Assembly: GCA_903910645.1 (NCBI GenBank)
Contig: CAIWAD010000222.1
Coordinates: 1-36,023 of the forward strand
DNA: 36,023 nt
Source of the DNA: an uncultured bacterium
Lineage (GTDB): Bacteria; CAIWAD01
Reading direction: 5' to 3'
This document shows, one piece after another, positions 1 to 7,642 of the stretch. Both the position numbers and the translations under genes were made by a program. The notes beneath the pieces are model-generated. The model was not told where the DNA came from. It was given only the letters and a program-made list of their open reading frames with translations, and made no database searches. How positions within the stretch are numbered: the first letter of the stretch is position 1; each line of letters opens with the position of its first letter.

Positions 1-783
1 AAGGCGCGTGCTCTGCCAGCGCTGCCAGGCGCAGATGGCCATGGCGTGGCCCACATTCAAACTCTCCATGCGTCCGGCGCCAGGGATTCCCAGGCGCAAA
101 TGCAGGGCTTCCGGCGGCAGTCGCAGGCCGTGGCTTTCACTTCCCAGCACCAGCACATCCCCATTCTGGAAGTGATGTTCCGCCAGGCTTGTCTCGCACT
201 GGGCGTCCAGGCCAAGCAGCCGCAGGGGCCAGCGAGCCAGGGCCTTGCTCAAGTCCTCCAGCTCCAGGCTGCGGATCTCCGCCATGTGGAACACGGCACC
301 CATGCTGGCGCGGATCACGCGGGGGCTGAAAGGATCGACACAGGGCGCGGCCAGCCACACCCGATCCATGCCGAACCACAATGCTGTGCGCAGCATGCTC
401 CCCACATTGCCCGGGTCCTGCACGCCGTCCAGCACCATGTGGGGAGGCTTGTCCAGCGCTCGGGCACTGCGCCGGGGCGGCAGCGCCGCCAGCACAAGGC
501 CCTCGGGATTGGGCTGGTCCGCCAAGCGGGCCAGCTCGTGGGCGCGGGCCAGGCGCAGCAGGTTCTCATCCTGCGCCTTGCGCCACAAAGGCTCGCCCAG
601 GGCCTGGCGCGTTTCGTGCACATGGTCCGCGTCCAGCAGGATCAGCCGGGGCGCTCCCCCCGCCTCCACCAACTCATGGGCACACTTGAAGCCCGGCACG
701 AGGATCTGCCCCGCCTCCTGGCGTCCGGCTGGGCGCAGCAATAGGCCCAGGCGGTGGAACTCCTCCTTGGACAAGCGTTGCAC
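1..783 (-). CDS. TrmH/SpoU-family RNA 2'-O-ribose methyltransferase (3' end cut by window edge)
   Basis: SAM-dependent RNA 2'-O-methyltransferase with the SPOUT trefoil-knot fold. All three SpoU motifs are visible. Motif 1 (residues ~118-134) reads LDGVQDPGNVGSMLRTA, with the conserved Asn126 and Arg132. Motif 2 (~212-220) reads VLGSESHGL. Motif 3 (~233-250) reads IPGAGRMESLNVGHAMAI. The first ~100 residues match a substrate-binding N-terminal domain. The start is GTG at 783, chosen because AAGGAG sits five bases upstream. The frame is open for 261 codons to the window edge, so only the last few residues should be missing. It lies 42 bp downstream of the EIIA gene on the same strand and is probably cotranscribed with it. 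The family acts on 23S rRNA or tRNA; the exact target cannot be told here. Confidence 0.9.
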   Translation of the reverse strand, partial: MQRLSKEEFHRLGLLLRPAGRQEAGQILVPGFKCAHELVEAGGAPRLILLDADHVHETRQALGEPLWRKAQDENLLRLARAHELARLADQPNPEGLVLAALPPRRSARALDKPPHMVLDGVQDPGNVGSMLRTALWFGMDRVWLAAPCVDPFSPRVIRASMGAVFHMAEIRSLELEDLSKALARWPLRLLGLDAQCETSLAEHHFQNGDVLVLGSESHGLRLPPEALHLRLGIPGAGRMESLNVGHAMAICAWQRWQSTRL

Positions 784-825
784 GGTGGCTCCTTGGGTGG
801 GTGGCCGGTACGTCCCGGCGGGATC

Positions 826-1290
826 TTAAAGCTCCAGGAAGTCCTGCTCGGCGGCGGCCACTCCGGCAATGAGCGCTTCGGGAGAGTGGCAGGCGGCCAG
901 ACGGGTGCAGATATCGTGGCGGGCCAGGCGCGAGATGCGCGCCAGAAGCTTCAGGTGCGCACCGGAGTTTCCCGGAGGGCTGAGCAACAGGAAGACCAGC
1001 CTTGCGGGGCCGTCAGGCGCACCGAAATTCACGCCATCCGGGAAGGCCGCCAGTGCCACAAGGCTCTCTTCCAGCTCAAGACAGCTGCAGTGGGGCACAG
1101 CCACGCCGGAGCCGATGCCTGTGGGATATTCCCCCTCGCGCTCCAGGACAAGGTCCCGCACGATGGCGGGATCCTTCAGAAGGCCCGCATCCGCCACAAG
1201 ATCCACCAACAGGCGGATGGCCCCTTCCGCATCCGCGGCATGGGCGCCCGTTCGCAGAAGGGCAGGCTGCAGCAGATGAGAGACTTTCAT
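826..1290 (-). CDS. PTS EIIA domain protein (PtsN/fructose EIIA type)
   Basis: A stand-alone 154-residue EIIA domain of the PtsN/mannitol-fructose class, a cytoplasmic phosphoacceptor normally phosphorylated by HPr or NPr. The phosphorylated histidine is His67 in SGVAVPHCSC, preceded by the typical E-G-E-Y-P-T-G-I-G stretch and followed by a hydrophobic VFLLLSPP strand. The start ATG at 1290 is preceded by AAGGAG with seven-base spacing; the frame stays open further upstream to about 1473 but has no ribosome site there. No EIIB, EIIC or HPr gene is nearby, so a regulatory (nitrogen-PTS-like) role is more likely than sugar uptake. It is divergent from cutA, with 75 bp between the starts. Confidence 0.85.
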   Translation of the reverse strand: MKVSHLLQPALLRTGAHAADAEGAIRLLVDLVADAGLLKDPAIVRDLVLEREGEYPTGIGSGVAVPHCSCLELEESLVALAAFPDGVNFGAPDGPARLVFLLLSPPGNSGAHLKLLARISRLARHDICTRLAACHSPEALIAGVAAAEQDFLEL

Positions 1291-1365
1291 GGGACACTCC
1301 TTGGCGACGCGTGGAAAGTAGGAAACCATATTCGGGACGAAGTCGGATTCTGGCCGGGAGGGATC

Positions 1366-1707
1366 ATGAGCGGTCTGCGCGTGGTATTGACATCGGTGGG
1401 CAGCGCCCGCCAAGCCAAGGAAATGGCAAGACAGCTGGTGGAGGAGGGCCTGGCGGCCTGCGTCACCCTTCAACCGGGCTGTGTGTCCATTTATCCCTGG
1501 GAGGGTCAGCTGGAAGAGGAGCCCGAGTGCCTGCTAATCATCAAGACCCTGGATGAGCGGCTGGAGGAATTGGAGCGCCGCCTTGCCCAGCTTCATCCCT
1601 ATGAATTGCCGGAGTTTGTGGCCCTGGACGCCAGCGCGGTGAGCGTGGGCTACCAGGAGTGGGTGCAACTGATTTGTGGCGGTGGAAAATCTTCCTTGCG
1701 AAAATAA
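1366..1707 (+). CDS. cutA: CutA1-family divalent cation tolerance protein
   Basis: A 113-residue protein covering the whole CutA1 domain, a small ferredoxin-like fold that forms trimers and was named for divalent-cation tolerance in E. coli. Diagnostic stretches are VVLTSVGSARQAKEMARQLV near the N-terminus, the central LAACVTLQPGCVSIYPWEG, and HPYELPEFVALDAS before the C-terminus. The last matches the family's HPYExPE motif. GGGAGG lies four bases before the ATG at 1366, which fixes the start; the frame extends upstream but only as the antisense of the EIIA gene. A MarR-like gene begins 23 bp downstream and may be cotranscribed. The molecular function of CutA1 is still debated. Confidence 0.92.
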   Translation: MSGLRVVLTSVGSARQAKEMARQLVEEGLAACVTLQPGCVSIYPWEGQLEEEPECLLIIKTLDERLEELERRLAQLHPYELPEFVALDASAVSVGYQEWVQLICGGGKSSLRK

Positions 1708-1730
1708 TTCACGTTCATCAAATTTCACCC

Positions 1731-2399
1731 ATGAAAACAAAATCACTCACCGAGGCGGAGATTGCCGCCTACCAGCGCCTGATGGACCAGTTCACGCAGC
1801 TCACGGATCGCGCGAACTTCGTGCGTCAGCGCTGCAGCGGACTGGGACGCATGGAGTGCCAGACCCTGCAACTGCTGGAACTCTACCGGCAGCGCAAGCC
1901 GGATCTGCGCAAGCGCATCGCCCAGCGCCTGCTCAGCGAGGAAGAGGTGACGCTCTACATTCCCCGATGCATGCGCAACGCCTACCACGATGGCGCCCTG
2001 CGCAAGGATCAGCTGGAGCAGCTTCCCCGGGACTTGTCCATGAAGGCCCTGGCAGACGAGATTGGCGTGGCCTGCAGCCGCATGACGCGCATTGGCGACA
2101 CGCTTTCCGATGAACGCGATCCCGGCAGCGGCCAAATGCGCGGCAAGGGACTCATCCACCGCGAACCCTCCTCCGACGACCGTCGGGTGATTCTCATCCG
2201 CATCACGGATGAGGGTTCGGCGCGCGTGCGGGATCAGAAGGGCCACGCCGGGCGCATCACCCGCATGCTGCTTGACCAGATTCCCAAGGAACAGCGCGAA
2301 TCCGTGCGCCAGGGTCTGGAAATCTACCTGGGCGCGCTGGAGCGCATCCTGCCCGCCGTGCTGGAGGCGGCTGGCCCCCTGGATTGTGACACGAACTAA
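1731..2399 (+). CDS. MarR-like winged-helix regulator with an insertion and five cysteines
   Basis: A 222-residue DNA-binding regulator. The winged-helix part is clear at residues ~103-163: LSMKALADEIGVACSRMTRI as the recognition helix, and HREPSSDDRRVILIRITDEG as the wing, a classic MarR wing. Two departures from a usual ~145-residue MarR protein stand out. About 45 residues (~52-100) sit between the N-terminal dimer helices and the DNA-binding helix, and about seven extra residues (DERDPGSGQ) precede the wing. Cysteines occur at 35, 43, 80, 115 and 219. There is no good ribosome site before ATG 1731. thioredoxin follows after 16 bp, so regulation tied to thiol redox state is a reasonable inference but is not shown. 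Confidence 0.75.
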   Translation: MKTKSLTEAEIAAYQRLMDQFTQLTDRANFVRQRCSGLGRMECQTLQLLELYRQRKPDLRKRIAQRLLSEEEVTLYIPRCMRNAYHDGALRKDQLEQLPRDLSMKALADEIGVACSRMTRIGDTLSDERDPGSGQMRGKGLIHREPSSDDRRVILIRITDEGSARVRDQKGHAGRITRMLLDQIPKEQRESVRQGLEIYLGALERILPAVLEAAGPLDCDTN

Positions 2400-2415
2400 T
2401 TTTCAAGGAGTGGAC

Positions 2416-2730
2416 ATGAGCATCCTGAAGCTCGACGCGAGCAACTTCCAGACGACCATCAACAACGGTCTCACCCTGGTGGACTTCTGGGCCGAATGGT
2501 GCGGTCCTTGCCGCATGCTGGCCCCCGTGCTGGAGAAGCTGGCCGCCAAGCCCGAGCTGGGCGCCGCCATCGGCAAGGTGGATGTGGACTCCAACGGCCC
2601 GCTGGCCGCCCAGTTCAACATCCGCGGCATCCCCACCATGATCCTGTTCAAGAACGGCCAGCCGGTGGACCAGCTGGTGGGTCTTACCAACGAGCAGAGC
2701 ATCGAGGCCATGATCGCCCGCCACCGGTAG
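2416..2730 (+). CDS. trxA: Thioredoxin
   Basis: A 104-residue single-domain thioredoxin, the cytoplasmic protein-disulfide reductase recharged by thioredoxin reductase. The active site is WCGPC with Cys29 and Cys32, preceded by VDFWAE. The cis-proline loop reads GIPTMILFKNG, and the final helix ends QSIEAMIARHR. There is no signal peptide, so it is cytoplasmic. AAGGAG lies five bases upstream of the ATG at 2416. The gene follows the MarR-like regulator by 16 bp on the same strand, consistent with one transcript. No thioredoxin reductase gene lies in the window. Confidence 0.95.
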   Translation: MSILKLDASNFQTTINNGLTLVDFWAEWCGPCRMLAPVLEKLAAKPELGAAIGKVDVDSNGPLAAQFNIRGIPTMILFKNGQPVDQLVGLTNEQSIEAMIARHR

Positions 2731-2872
2731 CTGCCGCAGGGGCCTGATTCCCCCAAGGGATTCGCGCGTTCGGCAAGGCTGGGTTTCGGGTTGTGCGACG
2801 CGGAGGGGGACGCATCGTCCGACAGCTCACAAGAACCGTACCGTGGCGCCATCGCCTTCATCGTGCCTTATT

Positions 2873-2900
2873 AAGGCCGGGTCCTTCAAGACCCGGCCTT
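2873..2900 (+). terminator. Strong hairpin downstream of trxA, probable terminator
   Basis: A perfect 11-bp GC-rich stem, AAGGCCGGGTC (2873-2883) and GACCCGGCCTT (2890-2900), around a six-base loop. The stem ends in AA/TT, but only GTTGC follows instead of a long T run, so it is a less than ideal intrinsic terminator. It lies 142 bp past the trxA stop and about 70 bp before the next start. The 142 bp between trxA and the hairpin show no gene. Confidence 0.55.
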
Positions 2901-2967
2901 GTTGCATCCGGGGGGATGGCAGCAGGGCGGGCAGGGGACCTCCATCCGCACAGCGAAAGGACACACC

Positions 2968-4098
2968 ATGACCCGTGGCACGCACCTCCTTGCGGGGGGA
3001 ACGCTTCTACTCGGCCTGATGGCCGCTGGAGCCTTCGCCCAGGAGAATGACGAGCGCAGCCTGGAGGAGACCCTGAGCCTTCTCTCCGGCGACGCGGCAG
3101 CGCAGTATGTGGCGCCCATTTCCTCATCCTTTGGCGCCAACCTCAACAGCGGCTGGTTCCACCGCGCTCCCGGCGCCAAGAAACTGGGCTTCAATTTTGA
3201 AGCCGGCGTGGTGGCCATGGGCTCCTTTTTCCCCGACGATGCCAACCACTTCGATGTGCAGGGCCAGTTCCGCTTCAGTGCCAGCGAGGCCAATCTGCTG
3301 CTGGACTTCATGGAAGAATCCAATGGCGTGGACATTGACCTGGTGCCTGGATTGCGCACAGGCCTGGTGGCCTCCATCACCGCGGAGCCCAATGATGTGG
3401 GCATCTCCGGCGCCACGGTGATTGGTGCGGCGGCGGACAACATCACCATTGCCTACGACGGCGGCACCTACTCCTATCAAGGCTTGAATTACGCCGTGCC
3501 GGCCCAGTCCGTGAAGCTTCCGGTGGGCGGCTTCGGGGATCTGGCCGACATCTCGCTGCTTCCGCTCATGGCGCCGCAGCTTACGGTGGGAACGGTGTGG
3601 GGAACCCAATTCACCCTGCGCTACCTGCCTGCCGTGGAATTGAATGCGGAGTTGGGGGAGTTCAAGTACTCCGGCTTCGGCATCCAGCACAACCCGGCCG
3701 TGTGGCTGGACATGAAGCTGCCGGTGGATCTGGCGGCCAGCTTCTTCACGCAGAAAATGGAAGTGGGCAGTCTCTTCGAGTGCTCCTCCACCGCCATGGG
3801 CCTGAATGCCAGCAAGACCATCGGTTGGCGCTTCCTGAATCTGACGCCTTACGCGGGATTCATGTGGGAGGACGCCAGCATGAAGGTGAACTACGATTTC
3901 ATTGTGGAAATCCCGGACACGTCCAACCCGGGCCAGACGGTGCAGGATGTTGTGCCCATCAGCCTGGATCTGGCCAGCGAGAACAGCTCTCGCCTCACCG
4001 CCGGCTTGAATGTGCGCGTGGGCATCATCAACTGGAATGTGGACTACAGCATGGCCAAGTATGCGGCCATCAGCACGGGCGTCACCGTGGCCTTCTGA
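2968..4098 (+). CDS. Outer-membrane beta-barrel-like protein (DUF6588-like)
   Basis: A 376-residue exported protein. A signal peptide is clear (basic start, LLAGGTLLLGLMAAG, probable cleavage after AFA at ~24). The mature part opens with a short helical stretch containing AAQYVAPISSSFGANLNSGW, then alternating polar and hydrophobic beta strands, and ends in GVTVAF, with a terminal Phe typical of outer-membrane barrels. The opening after the signal resembles the DUF6588 family of Bacteroidota-type genomes; this is from memory of the family and was not searched. The start at 2968 has GAAAGG seven bases upstream. Hairpins flank the gene on both sides, so it is probably a single-gene transcript. 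Its cargo or role is unknown. Confidence 0.7.
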   Translation: MTRGTHLLAGGTLLLGLMAAGAFAQENDERSLEETLSLLSGDAAAQYVAPISSSFGANLNSGWFHRAPGAKKLGFNFEAGVVAMGSFFPDDANHFDVQGQFRFSASEANLLLDFMEESNGVDIDLVPGLRTGLVASITAEPNDVGISGATVIGAAADNITIAYDGGTYSYQGLNYAVPAQSVKLPVGGFGDLADISLLPLMAPQLTVGTVWGTQFTLRYLPAVELNAELGEFKYSGFGIQHNPAVWLDMKLPVDLAASFFTQKMEVGSLFECSSTAMGLNASKTIGWRFLNLTPYAGFMWEDASMKVNYDFIVEIPDTSNPGQTVQDVVPISLDLASENSSRLTAGLNVRVGIINWNVDYSMAKYAAISTGVTVAF

Positions 4099-4104
4099 TT
4101 GTGC

Positions 4105-4138
4105 GGGCGGGAGGAGGACAGCCTTCTCCCGCCCTTTT
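4105..4138 (+). terminator. Rho-independent terminator of the outer-membrane protein gene
   Basis: GGGCGGGAGGAGG (4105-4117) pairs with CCTTCTCCCGCCC (4122-4134), including one G-T wobble, around an ACAG loop. TTTT follows at 4135-4138. It begins seven bases after the stop codon at 4098. Confidence 0.85.
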
Positions 4139-4193
4139 CCTTCATGTCCCACCCCCCGCCCTTCTTTCCCCCAATCAAGGGAAGGAGGCACAC

Positions 4194-4358
4194 ATGCATC
4201 CCCAGCCGAACCTGTGGGTTCCCGATACCAAGAAAGACCTGGTCCGCAGCCTGAGCAGCGTGTACCAGGGCGAATCCGACAAATTCGCGCGCATGCCCAA
4301 GCGCCAACTGCTTGCCATCTTCTTCTACCTAAGGCGACGGCACGGCCTGTTTTCGTGA
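4194..4358 (+). CDS. Small basic protein of unknown function (54 residues)
   Basis: A short ORF with a strong ribosome site, GAAGGAGG at 4181-4188, five bases before ATG 4194. The product is rich in Lys and Arg. It contains WVPDTKKDLVRSLSSVY, then KFARMPKRQLLAIFFYLRRR, a basic amphipathic helix, and has no Cys and no signal peptide. The stop TGA at 4356-4358 overlaps an ATG at 4358 in the frame of the next gene (TGATG), so translation of the two may be coupled. A hairpin spans this junction. I do not recognise the family. The good ribosome site and gene-like composition make a real protein likely. Confidence 0.65.
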   Translation: MHPQPNLWVPDTKKDLVRSLSSVYQGESDKFARMPKRQLLAIFFYLRRRHGLFS

Positions 4359-4368
4359 TGCAGGCCGT
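4342..4368 (+). promoter_or_regulatory. Hairpin across the junction of the small ORF and first WYL gene
   Basis: ACGGCCTG (4342-4349) and CAGGCCGT (4361-4368) form a perfect eight-base stem around an 11-base loop. The loop holds the small ORF's stop codon and the overlapping ATG at 4358. In mRNA this would put the early alternative start of the WYL gene in a stem-loop, which could couple or limit its translation. No T run follows, so it is not a terminator. Confidence 0.45.
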
Positions 4369-4399
4369 CGGGAGCGCCCGGTTCCCACAGAAGAGGGTC

Positions 4400-5383
4400 A
4401 TGAAGGCACAGGAACGACAGCTAAGCCTGGTGGCCTACCTGCACCACCACCGGTTTGGGCGCACGCTGGATGAAATCCTGGCGGACATTCCCGCATATGG
4501 CACGGGCGACGCCGCTCGCAAGAAGCTCCAGCGTGATAAATCCCTGTTGGGGGAGATCGGCCTCCACCTGCATGTGGTGGAACAGCCAGGGCAAAGCGAG
4601 GACGGCAATCTGCGCTACGCCTATGTGCTGGACCGCCGTCAGGCCTTTGCGCGTGGCCTGCGCCTGGCCCCGCGCGAGCGCGAACACCTCTTGCTGCTCT
4701 GCGAACGATTGATGGCCCGCTCCTCTTTCGCCTTTGGCGAGTGGATCCGCAGCGCGCGGGAGAAGCTGCTGGCGGCCGGCTTGCAGGACAGCTCCACGGT
4801 GCGGCAGTACGCGCCCGTGGACTCCGTGGCCACCCTTGCCTCGCCCGCGGAGGAGGAGGCGCTGGAGGTGGTACTGCGGGCGCTGGAAAGCGGGCATTGC
4901 CTTGCCTTCACTTATCAGGCCCTGCAGCAGGATCTGGCGGAGGAGCGCGTGGTGCATGGGCGCCAGCTCTGCGCCTGGAAGGGGCGCTGGATGCTTAAAG
5001 GGTGGTGCGAACTGCGTGGCGGTCCGCGCTCCTTTCTCTTGCAACGCATGCGCCAGGTGCGTGTCAGCCCGATCGAGATCAACCCCGCCCTGCCTTTCGA
5101 AGAGGCGGACCGCAGCCCAGGCTGGGAGTTCGGTTTGGGTGAAGGCCCCGTGGCGGAGCTAGAATTCAATACGGACGCGGCGCCCCTTGTGCGTCGCCAG
5201 CTGCGCCTGAGTGTGGACGCCCAGGCGCAGGAGGATCCTGGCGCCGGGATGCGTCTAAGTCTGCCCGTGGGTCAGCCCGCCCTGTTCTTCAGTTGGCTGC
5301 TCTCGTGGGGGCGGCAGGCGCGGCTGCTGGGACCACCGGAACTGCAGATTGGCCTGAAGTCCTGGCTGGAGGGCCGGCCATGA
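4400..5383 (+). CDS. WYL-domain transcriptional regulator, PafB-like
   Basis: A 327-residue DNA-binding regulator. The N-terminus (~1-75) is a winged helix in PafB style: a start like KAQERQLSLVAYL, then DIPAYGTGDAARKKLQRDKS followed by LGEIGLHLHVV, matching PafB's pattern of a Tyr-containing loop, an ArgAspLys triplet and a Leu-Gly-Ile turn. A WYL domain follows (~150-225); its signature reads RWMLKGW, so the Tyr is Met. Start 4400 keeps the family-like N-terminus, but its nearest purine-rich site (AGAGGG) is only two to three bases away. ATG 4358, overlapping the small ORF's stop, would add 14 residues. Its stop overlaps the next start by four bases (ATGA). In actinobacteria PafBC activates DNA-damage genes; the same role here is inference. 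Confidence 0.82.
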   Translation: MKAQERQLSLVAYLHHHRFGRTLDEILADIPAYGTGDAARKKLQRDKSLLGEIGLHLHVVEQPGQSEDGNLRYAYVLDRRQAFARGLRLAPREREHLLLLCERLMARSSFAFGEWIRSAREKLLAAGLQDSSTVRQYAPVDSVATLASPAEEEALEVVLRALESGHCLAFTYQALQQDLAEERVVHGRQLCAWKGRWMLKGWCELRGGPRSFLLQRMRQVRVSPIEINPALPFEEADRSPGWEFGLGEGPVAELEFNTDAAPLVRRQLRLSVDAQAQEDPGAGMRLSLPVGQPALFFSWLLSWGRQARLLGPPELQIGLKSWLEGRP

Positions 5384-6351
5384 GCCAGCGTGAGGATTTG
5401 CGCGCCCTGCTGAATCTGCTGCCCAGGCTTCATCCGCTGGACGGGAGGACCGTGGAGGAGGTCTGCCAACTCCTCCAGCTTGCGCGACCCCGTCTGCTGG
5501 AGTTGGTGCAGTCCGCCAGCGCCCTGTCGTGGGGCGAACACGACGCCGGCGAGCTGCTGGACATCTGGGTGGAGGATGGACGCCTCCATGTGCACACTGG
5601 CGGCTCTTTCGAACAAGTGGTGCGCCTGGTTCCCCAGGAGCTTCTGGCCCTGCGCCTGGGCGCCGCCCAGCTGGAGGCCGCGGGCCTGGCGGCGGACGCC
5701 GCCGGGCTGGAGAGTTTGCTGCTGCGCATCGATGAGAGTCTGGGATCGCCCCGGGAACTGGCCGGAAGGCTTCAGTCCGCCGTGCGCGCAGAGAGTGACG
5801 CGGCGCTGGATCCCCAGACGCTGGAGATGGTGCGCAAGGCCCATGGGTCGCAGCACCGATTGGAGCTGCTCTACTTCAGCCAGCACGGTCAATCCTTGAG
5901 ACTGCGCCTGGTGGAGCCGTGGGCGCCGTTTCAGGAGCAGGGGGTGTGGTATCTGCAGGCCTGGGATGTGGAGCGGGAAGGCGAACGGGTGTTCCGGCTG
6001 GATCGGGTGGTGGCGGCCCGCGTGCTGGAGGAATCTTGCGCCCACCAGGGTCCGCGGCCCTCACCCGGCACAAGGCCCCTGTCCGGTACACGCCGCATGC
6101 GGGCTGGGTTGAAGGGAAGCCTGGCAAGGCTCGCCCTGGAGCAGCACTGGCCGGATGCCCGACTTCAACAGGATGGAAGCGTTCTGGTGGACACGCCCGC
6201 CGACCATGCCGATGCGTTGCTGCGCAGCTTCCTGCCATGGGCTCCGGATCTGACGGTGGTGGAACCGCCAGAAATGGTCACTGCGTGGCTGGCCTTGAAA
6301 CAGGAGATGCTGGAGCGGCACGGCGCCGTGCTCGGCCCTGTTCAGGCGTAG
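5380..6351 (+). CDS. WYL-domain transcriptional regulator, PafC-like
   Basis: A 323-residue partner of the preceding gene, starting at the overlapping ATGA at 5380. The N-terminal ~90 residues resemble PafC: LRALLNLLPRLHPLDGRTVE as a winged helix, and a GELLDIWVEDGRLHVH segment matching the PafC stretch that precedes its effector region. The WYL signature is canonical, GVWYLQAWDVE, followed by VFRLDRVVAARVLEE (~205-230), and a C-terminal WCX-like extension ends ~318. Translational overlap suggests the two proteins act as a heterodimer, as PafB and PafC do. The last ten bases overlap the 3' end of the convergent gcdH gene. No proteasome or Pup gene is in the window. Confidence 0.82.
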   Translation: MSQREDLRALLNLLPRLHPLDGRTVEEVCQLLQLARPRLLELVQSASALSWGEHDAGELLDIWVEDGRLHVHTGGSFEQVVRLVPQELLALRLGAAQLEAAGLAADAAGLESLLLRIDESLGSPRELAGRLQSAVRAESDAALDPQTLEMVRKAHGSQHRLELLYFSQHGQSLRLRLVEPWAPFQEQGVWYLQAWDVEREGERVFRLDRVVAARVLEESCAHQGPRPSPGTRPLSGTRRMRAGLKGSLARLALEQHWPDARLQQDGSVLVDTPADHADALLRSFLPWAPDLTVVEPPEMVTAWLALKQEMLERHGAVLGPVQA

Positions 6352-7505
6352 GAGGCGATTCCCGTGGCCGCCTGACCCAGCACCAGGGTGTGGATGTCGT
6401 GGGTGCCTTCATAGGTGTAGACGCTTTCCAGGTTGAGCAGATGGCGGCCCGTCTGGTACTCCAGACTGACGCCGTTGGCCCCCAGCATGGTGCGGCAGGT
6501 GCGCGCCACTTGCAGGGCCATGGCCACATTGTTGCGCTTGGCCAGGCTGATCTGCGCCGGACCCAGTTTTCCCTCGTCCTTCAACTGGCCCAGACGGATG
6601 GCCATGCCCTGGGCCGCCGTGATGGCCGTGAGCATGTCGGCGAACTTCTCCTGCTGCAATTGGAAGGAGGCCAGCGGCCGTCCGAACTGGGTGCGCTGCT
6701 GCTGGTAGCGCAGAGCTTCGTCGAAACAGGCCTGGGCCGCTCCAATGGCTCCCCAGGCAATGCCATAGCGCGCCTGGTTCAGGCAACCCAGGGGACCTTT
6801 CAACCCTTCCACGCCCGGCAGGATGGCGCTGCGCGGAATCCGCACATTCTCGAACACCAATTCGCTGGTCACACTGGCGCGCAGGCTGAACTTGTGCCGA
6901 TGCAAGGGAGCGGTGAAGCCGGGCGTGCCCTTCTCCACCAGGAAGCCGCGCACCACGCCCTCCAGTTTCGCCCACACCACGGCCACATCGGCCACACTGC
7001 CATTGGTGATCCACATCTTGGCGCCGTTCAAAAGGAAATGGTCGCCCTTGTCCTCGGCGCGGGTGACCATGGCGCCCGGATCGCTGCCGTGGTCGGGTTC
7101 CGTCAGGCCGAAACAGCCAATGGCCTCGCCCTTGGCCAGGCGGGGCAGCCACTGGTCCTGCTGTTCGCGGCTGCCGTATCGCCAAATGGGGTACATCACC
7201 AGGCCGCTTTGCACGCTTAGAAAACTGCGCAGGCCACTGTCCCCGCGCTCCAGCTCGCGGTTGATCAATCCATAGGCCGTGTGGCTAAGGCCCGCGCAGC
7301 CCCAGCCCTCGATGGTGGCGCCAAAGAGCCCCAGCTCCCCCATTTCGCGTGCCAGCTCAAAGGGGAAGCGGTCCGTCTCGAAGGCTTCCATGGCCAAGGG
7401 CAGGAATCGCTCTCCCACCCACCGCCGCACTTCAAGGGCCACCGCCAGTTCCTCCTCCCGCAGGAGGGAATCGTAGGACAGGAAATCGAGGGCCTTGTAG
7501 GACAT
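6342..7505 (-). CDS. gcdH: Glutaryl-CoA dehydrogenase (acyl-CoA dehydrogenase family)
   Basis: An FAD flavoenzyme oxidising and decarboxylating glutaryl-CoA to crotonyl-CoA in lysine, tryptophan or benzoate-type breakdown. The 387 residues span the whole acyl-CoA dehydrogenase fold. Features shared with known glutaryl-CoA dehydrogenases: CFGLTEPDHGSDPGAM for FAD binding, KFSLRAS, LNQARYGIAWG, and NLESVYTYEGTHDIHTLVLG containing the catalytic base Glu366. Glu86 and Arg93 in ERGDSGLRS match the glutarate-binding Glu87 and Arg94 of the human enzyme, which supports glutaryl rather than general acyl specificity. Start ATG 7505 has GGGAG five bases upstream. It runs alone on the minus strand, overlaps the WYL gene by ten bases at the 3' end, and is divergent from the histidine kinase. 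Confidence 0.92.
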   Translation of the reverse strand: MSYKALDFLSYDSLLREEELAVALEVRRWVGERFLPLAMEAFETDRFPFELAREMGELGLFGATIEGWGCAGLSHTAYGLINRELERGDSGLRSFLSVQSGLVMYPIWRYGSREQQDQWLPRLAKGEAIGCFGLTEPDHGSDPGAMVTRAEDKGDHFLLNGAKMWITNGSVADVAVVWAKLEGVVRGFLVEKGTPGFTAPLHRHKFSLRASVTSELVFENVRIPRSAILPGVEGLKGPLGCLNQARYGIAWGAIGAAQACFDEALRYQQQRTQFGRPLASFQLQQEKFADMLTAITAAQGMAIRLGQLKDEGKLGPAQISLAKRNNVAMALQVARTCRTMLGANGVSLEYQTGRHLLNLESVYTYEGTHDIHTLVLGQAATGIASYA

Positions 7506-7560
7506 GTGAACTCCCGCGTTGGTGAAGGACAGGGCCAATATGCCAAGTGCCCGCCCTTCC

Positions 7561-7589
7561 TTGCCCTGGTAGTGGCGAGGTGATAAGAT
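7561..7589 (+). promoter_or_regulatory. Candidate sigma-70-like promoter for the kinase-regulator-dsbD operon
   Basis: TTGCCC (7561-7566) and TAAGAT (7584-7589), each four of six to consensus, separated by an ideal 17 bases, 54 bases before the kinase start. It lies in the 137-bp divergent gap with gcdH. Pattern evidence only. Confidence 0.35.
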
Positions 7590-7642
7590 GGACGCATGAC
7601 CCTTGGCGAACGAGAATTGATCAAGAGGACGGATCCCGGCGC

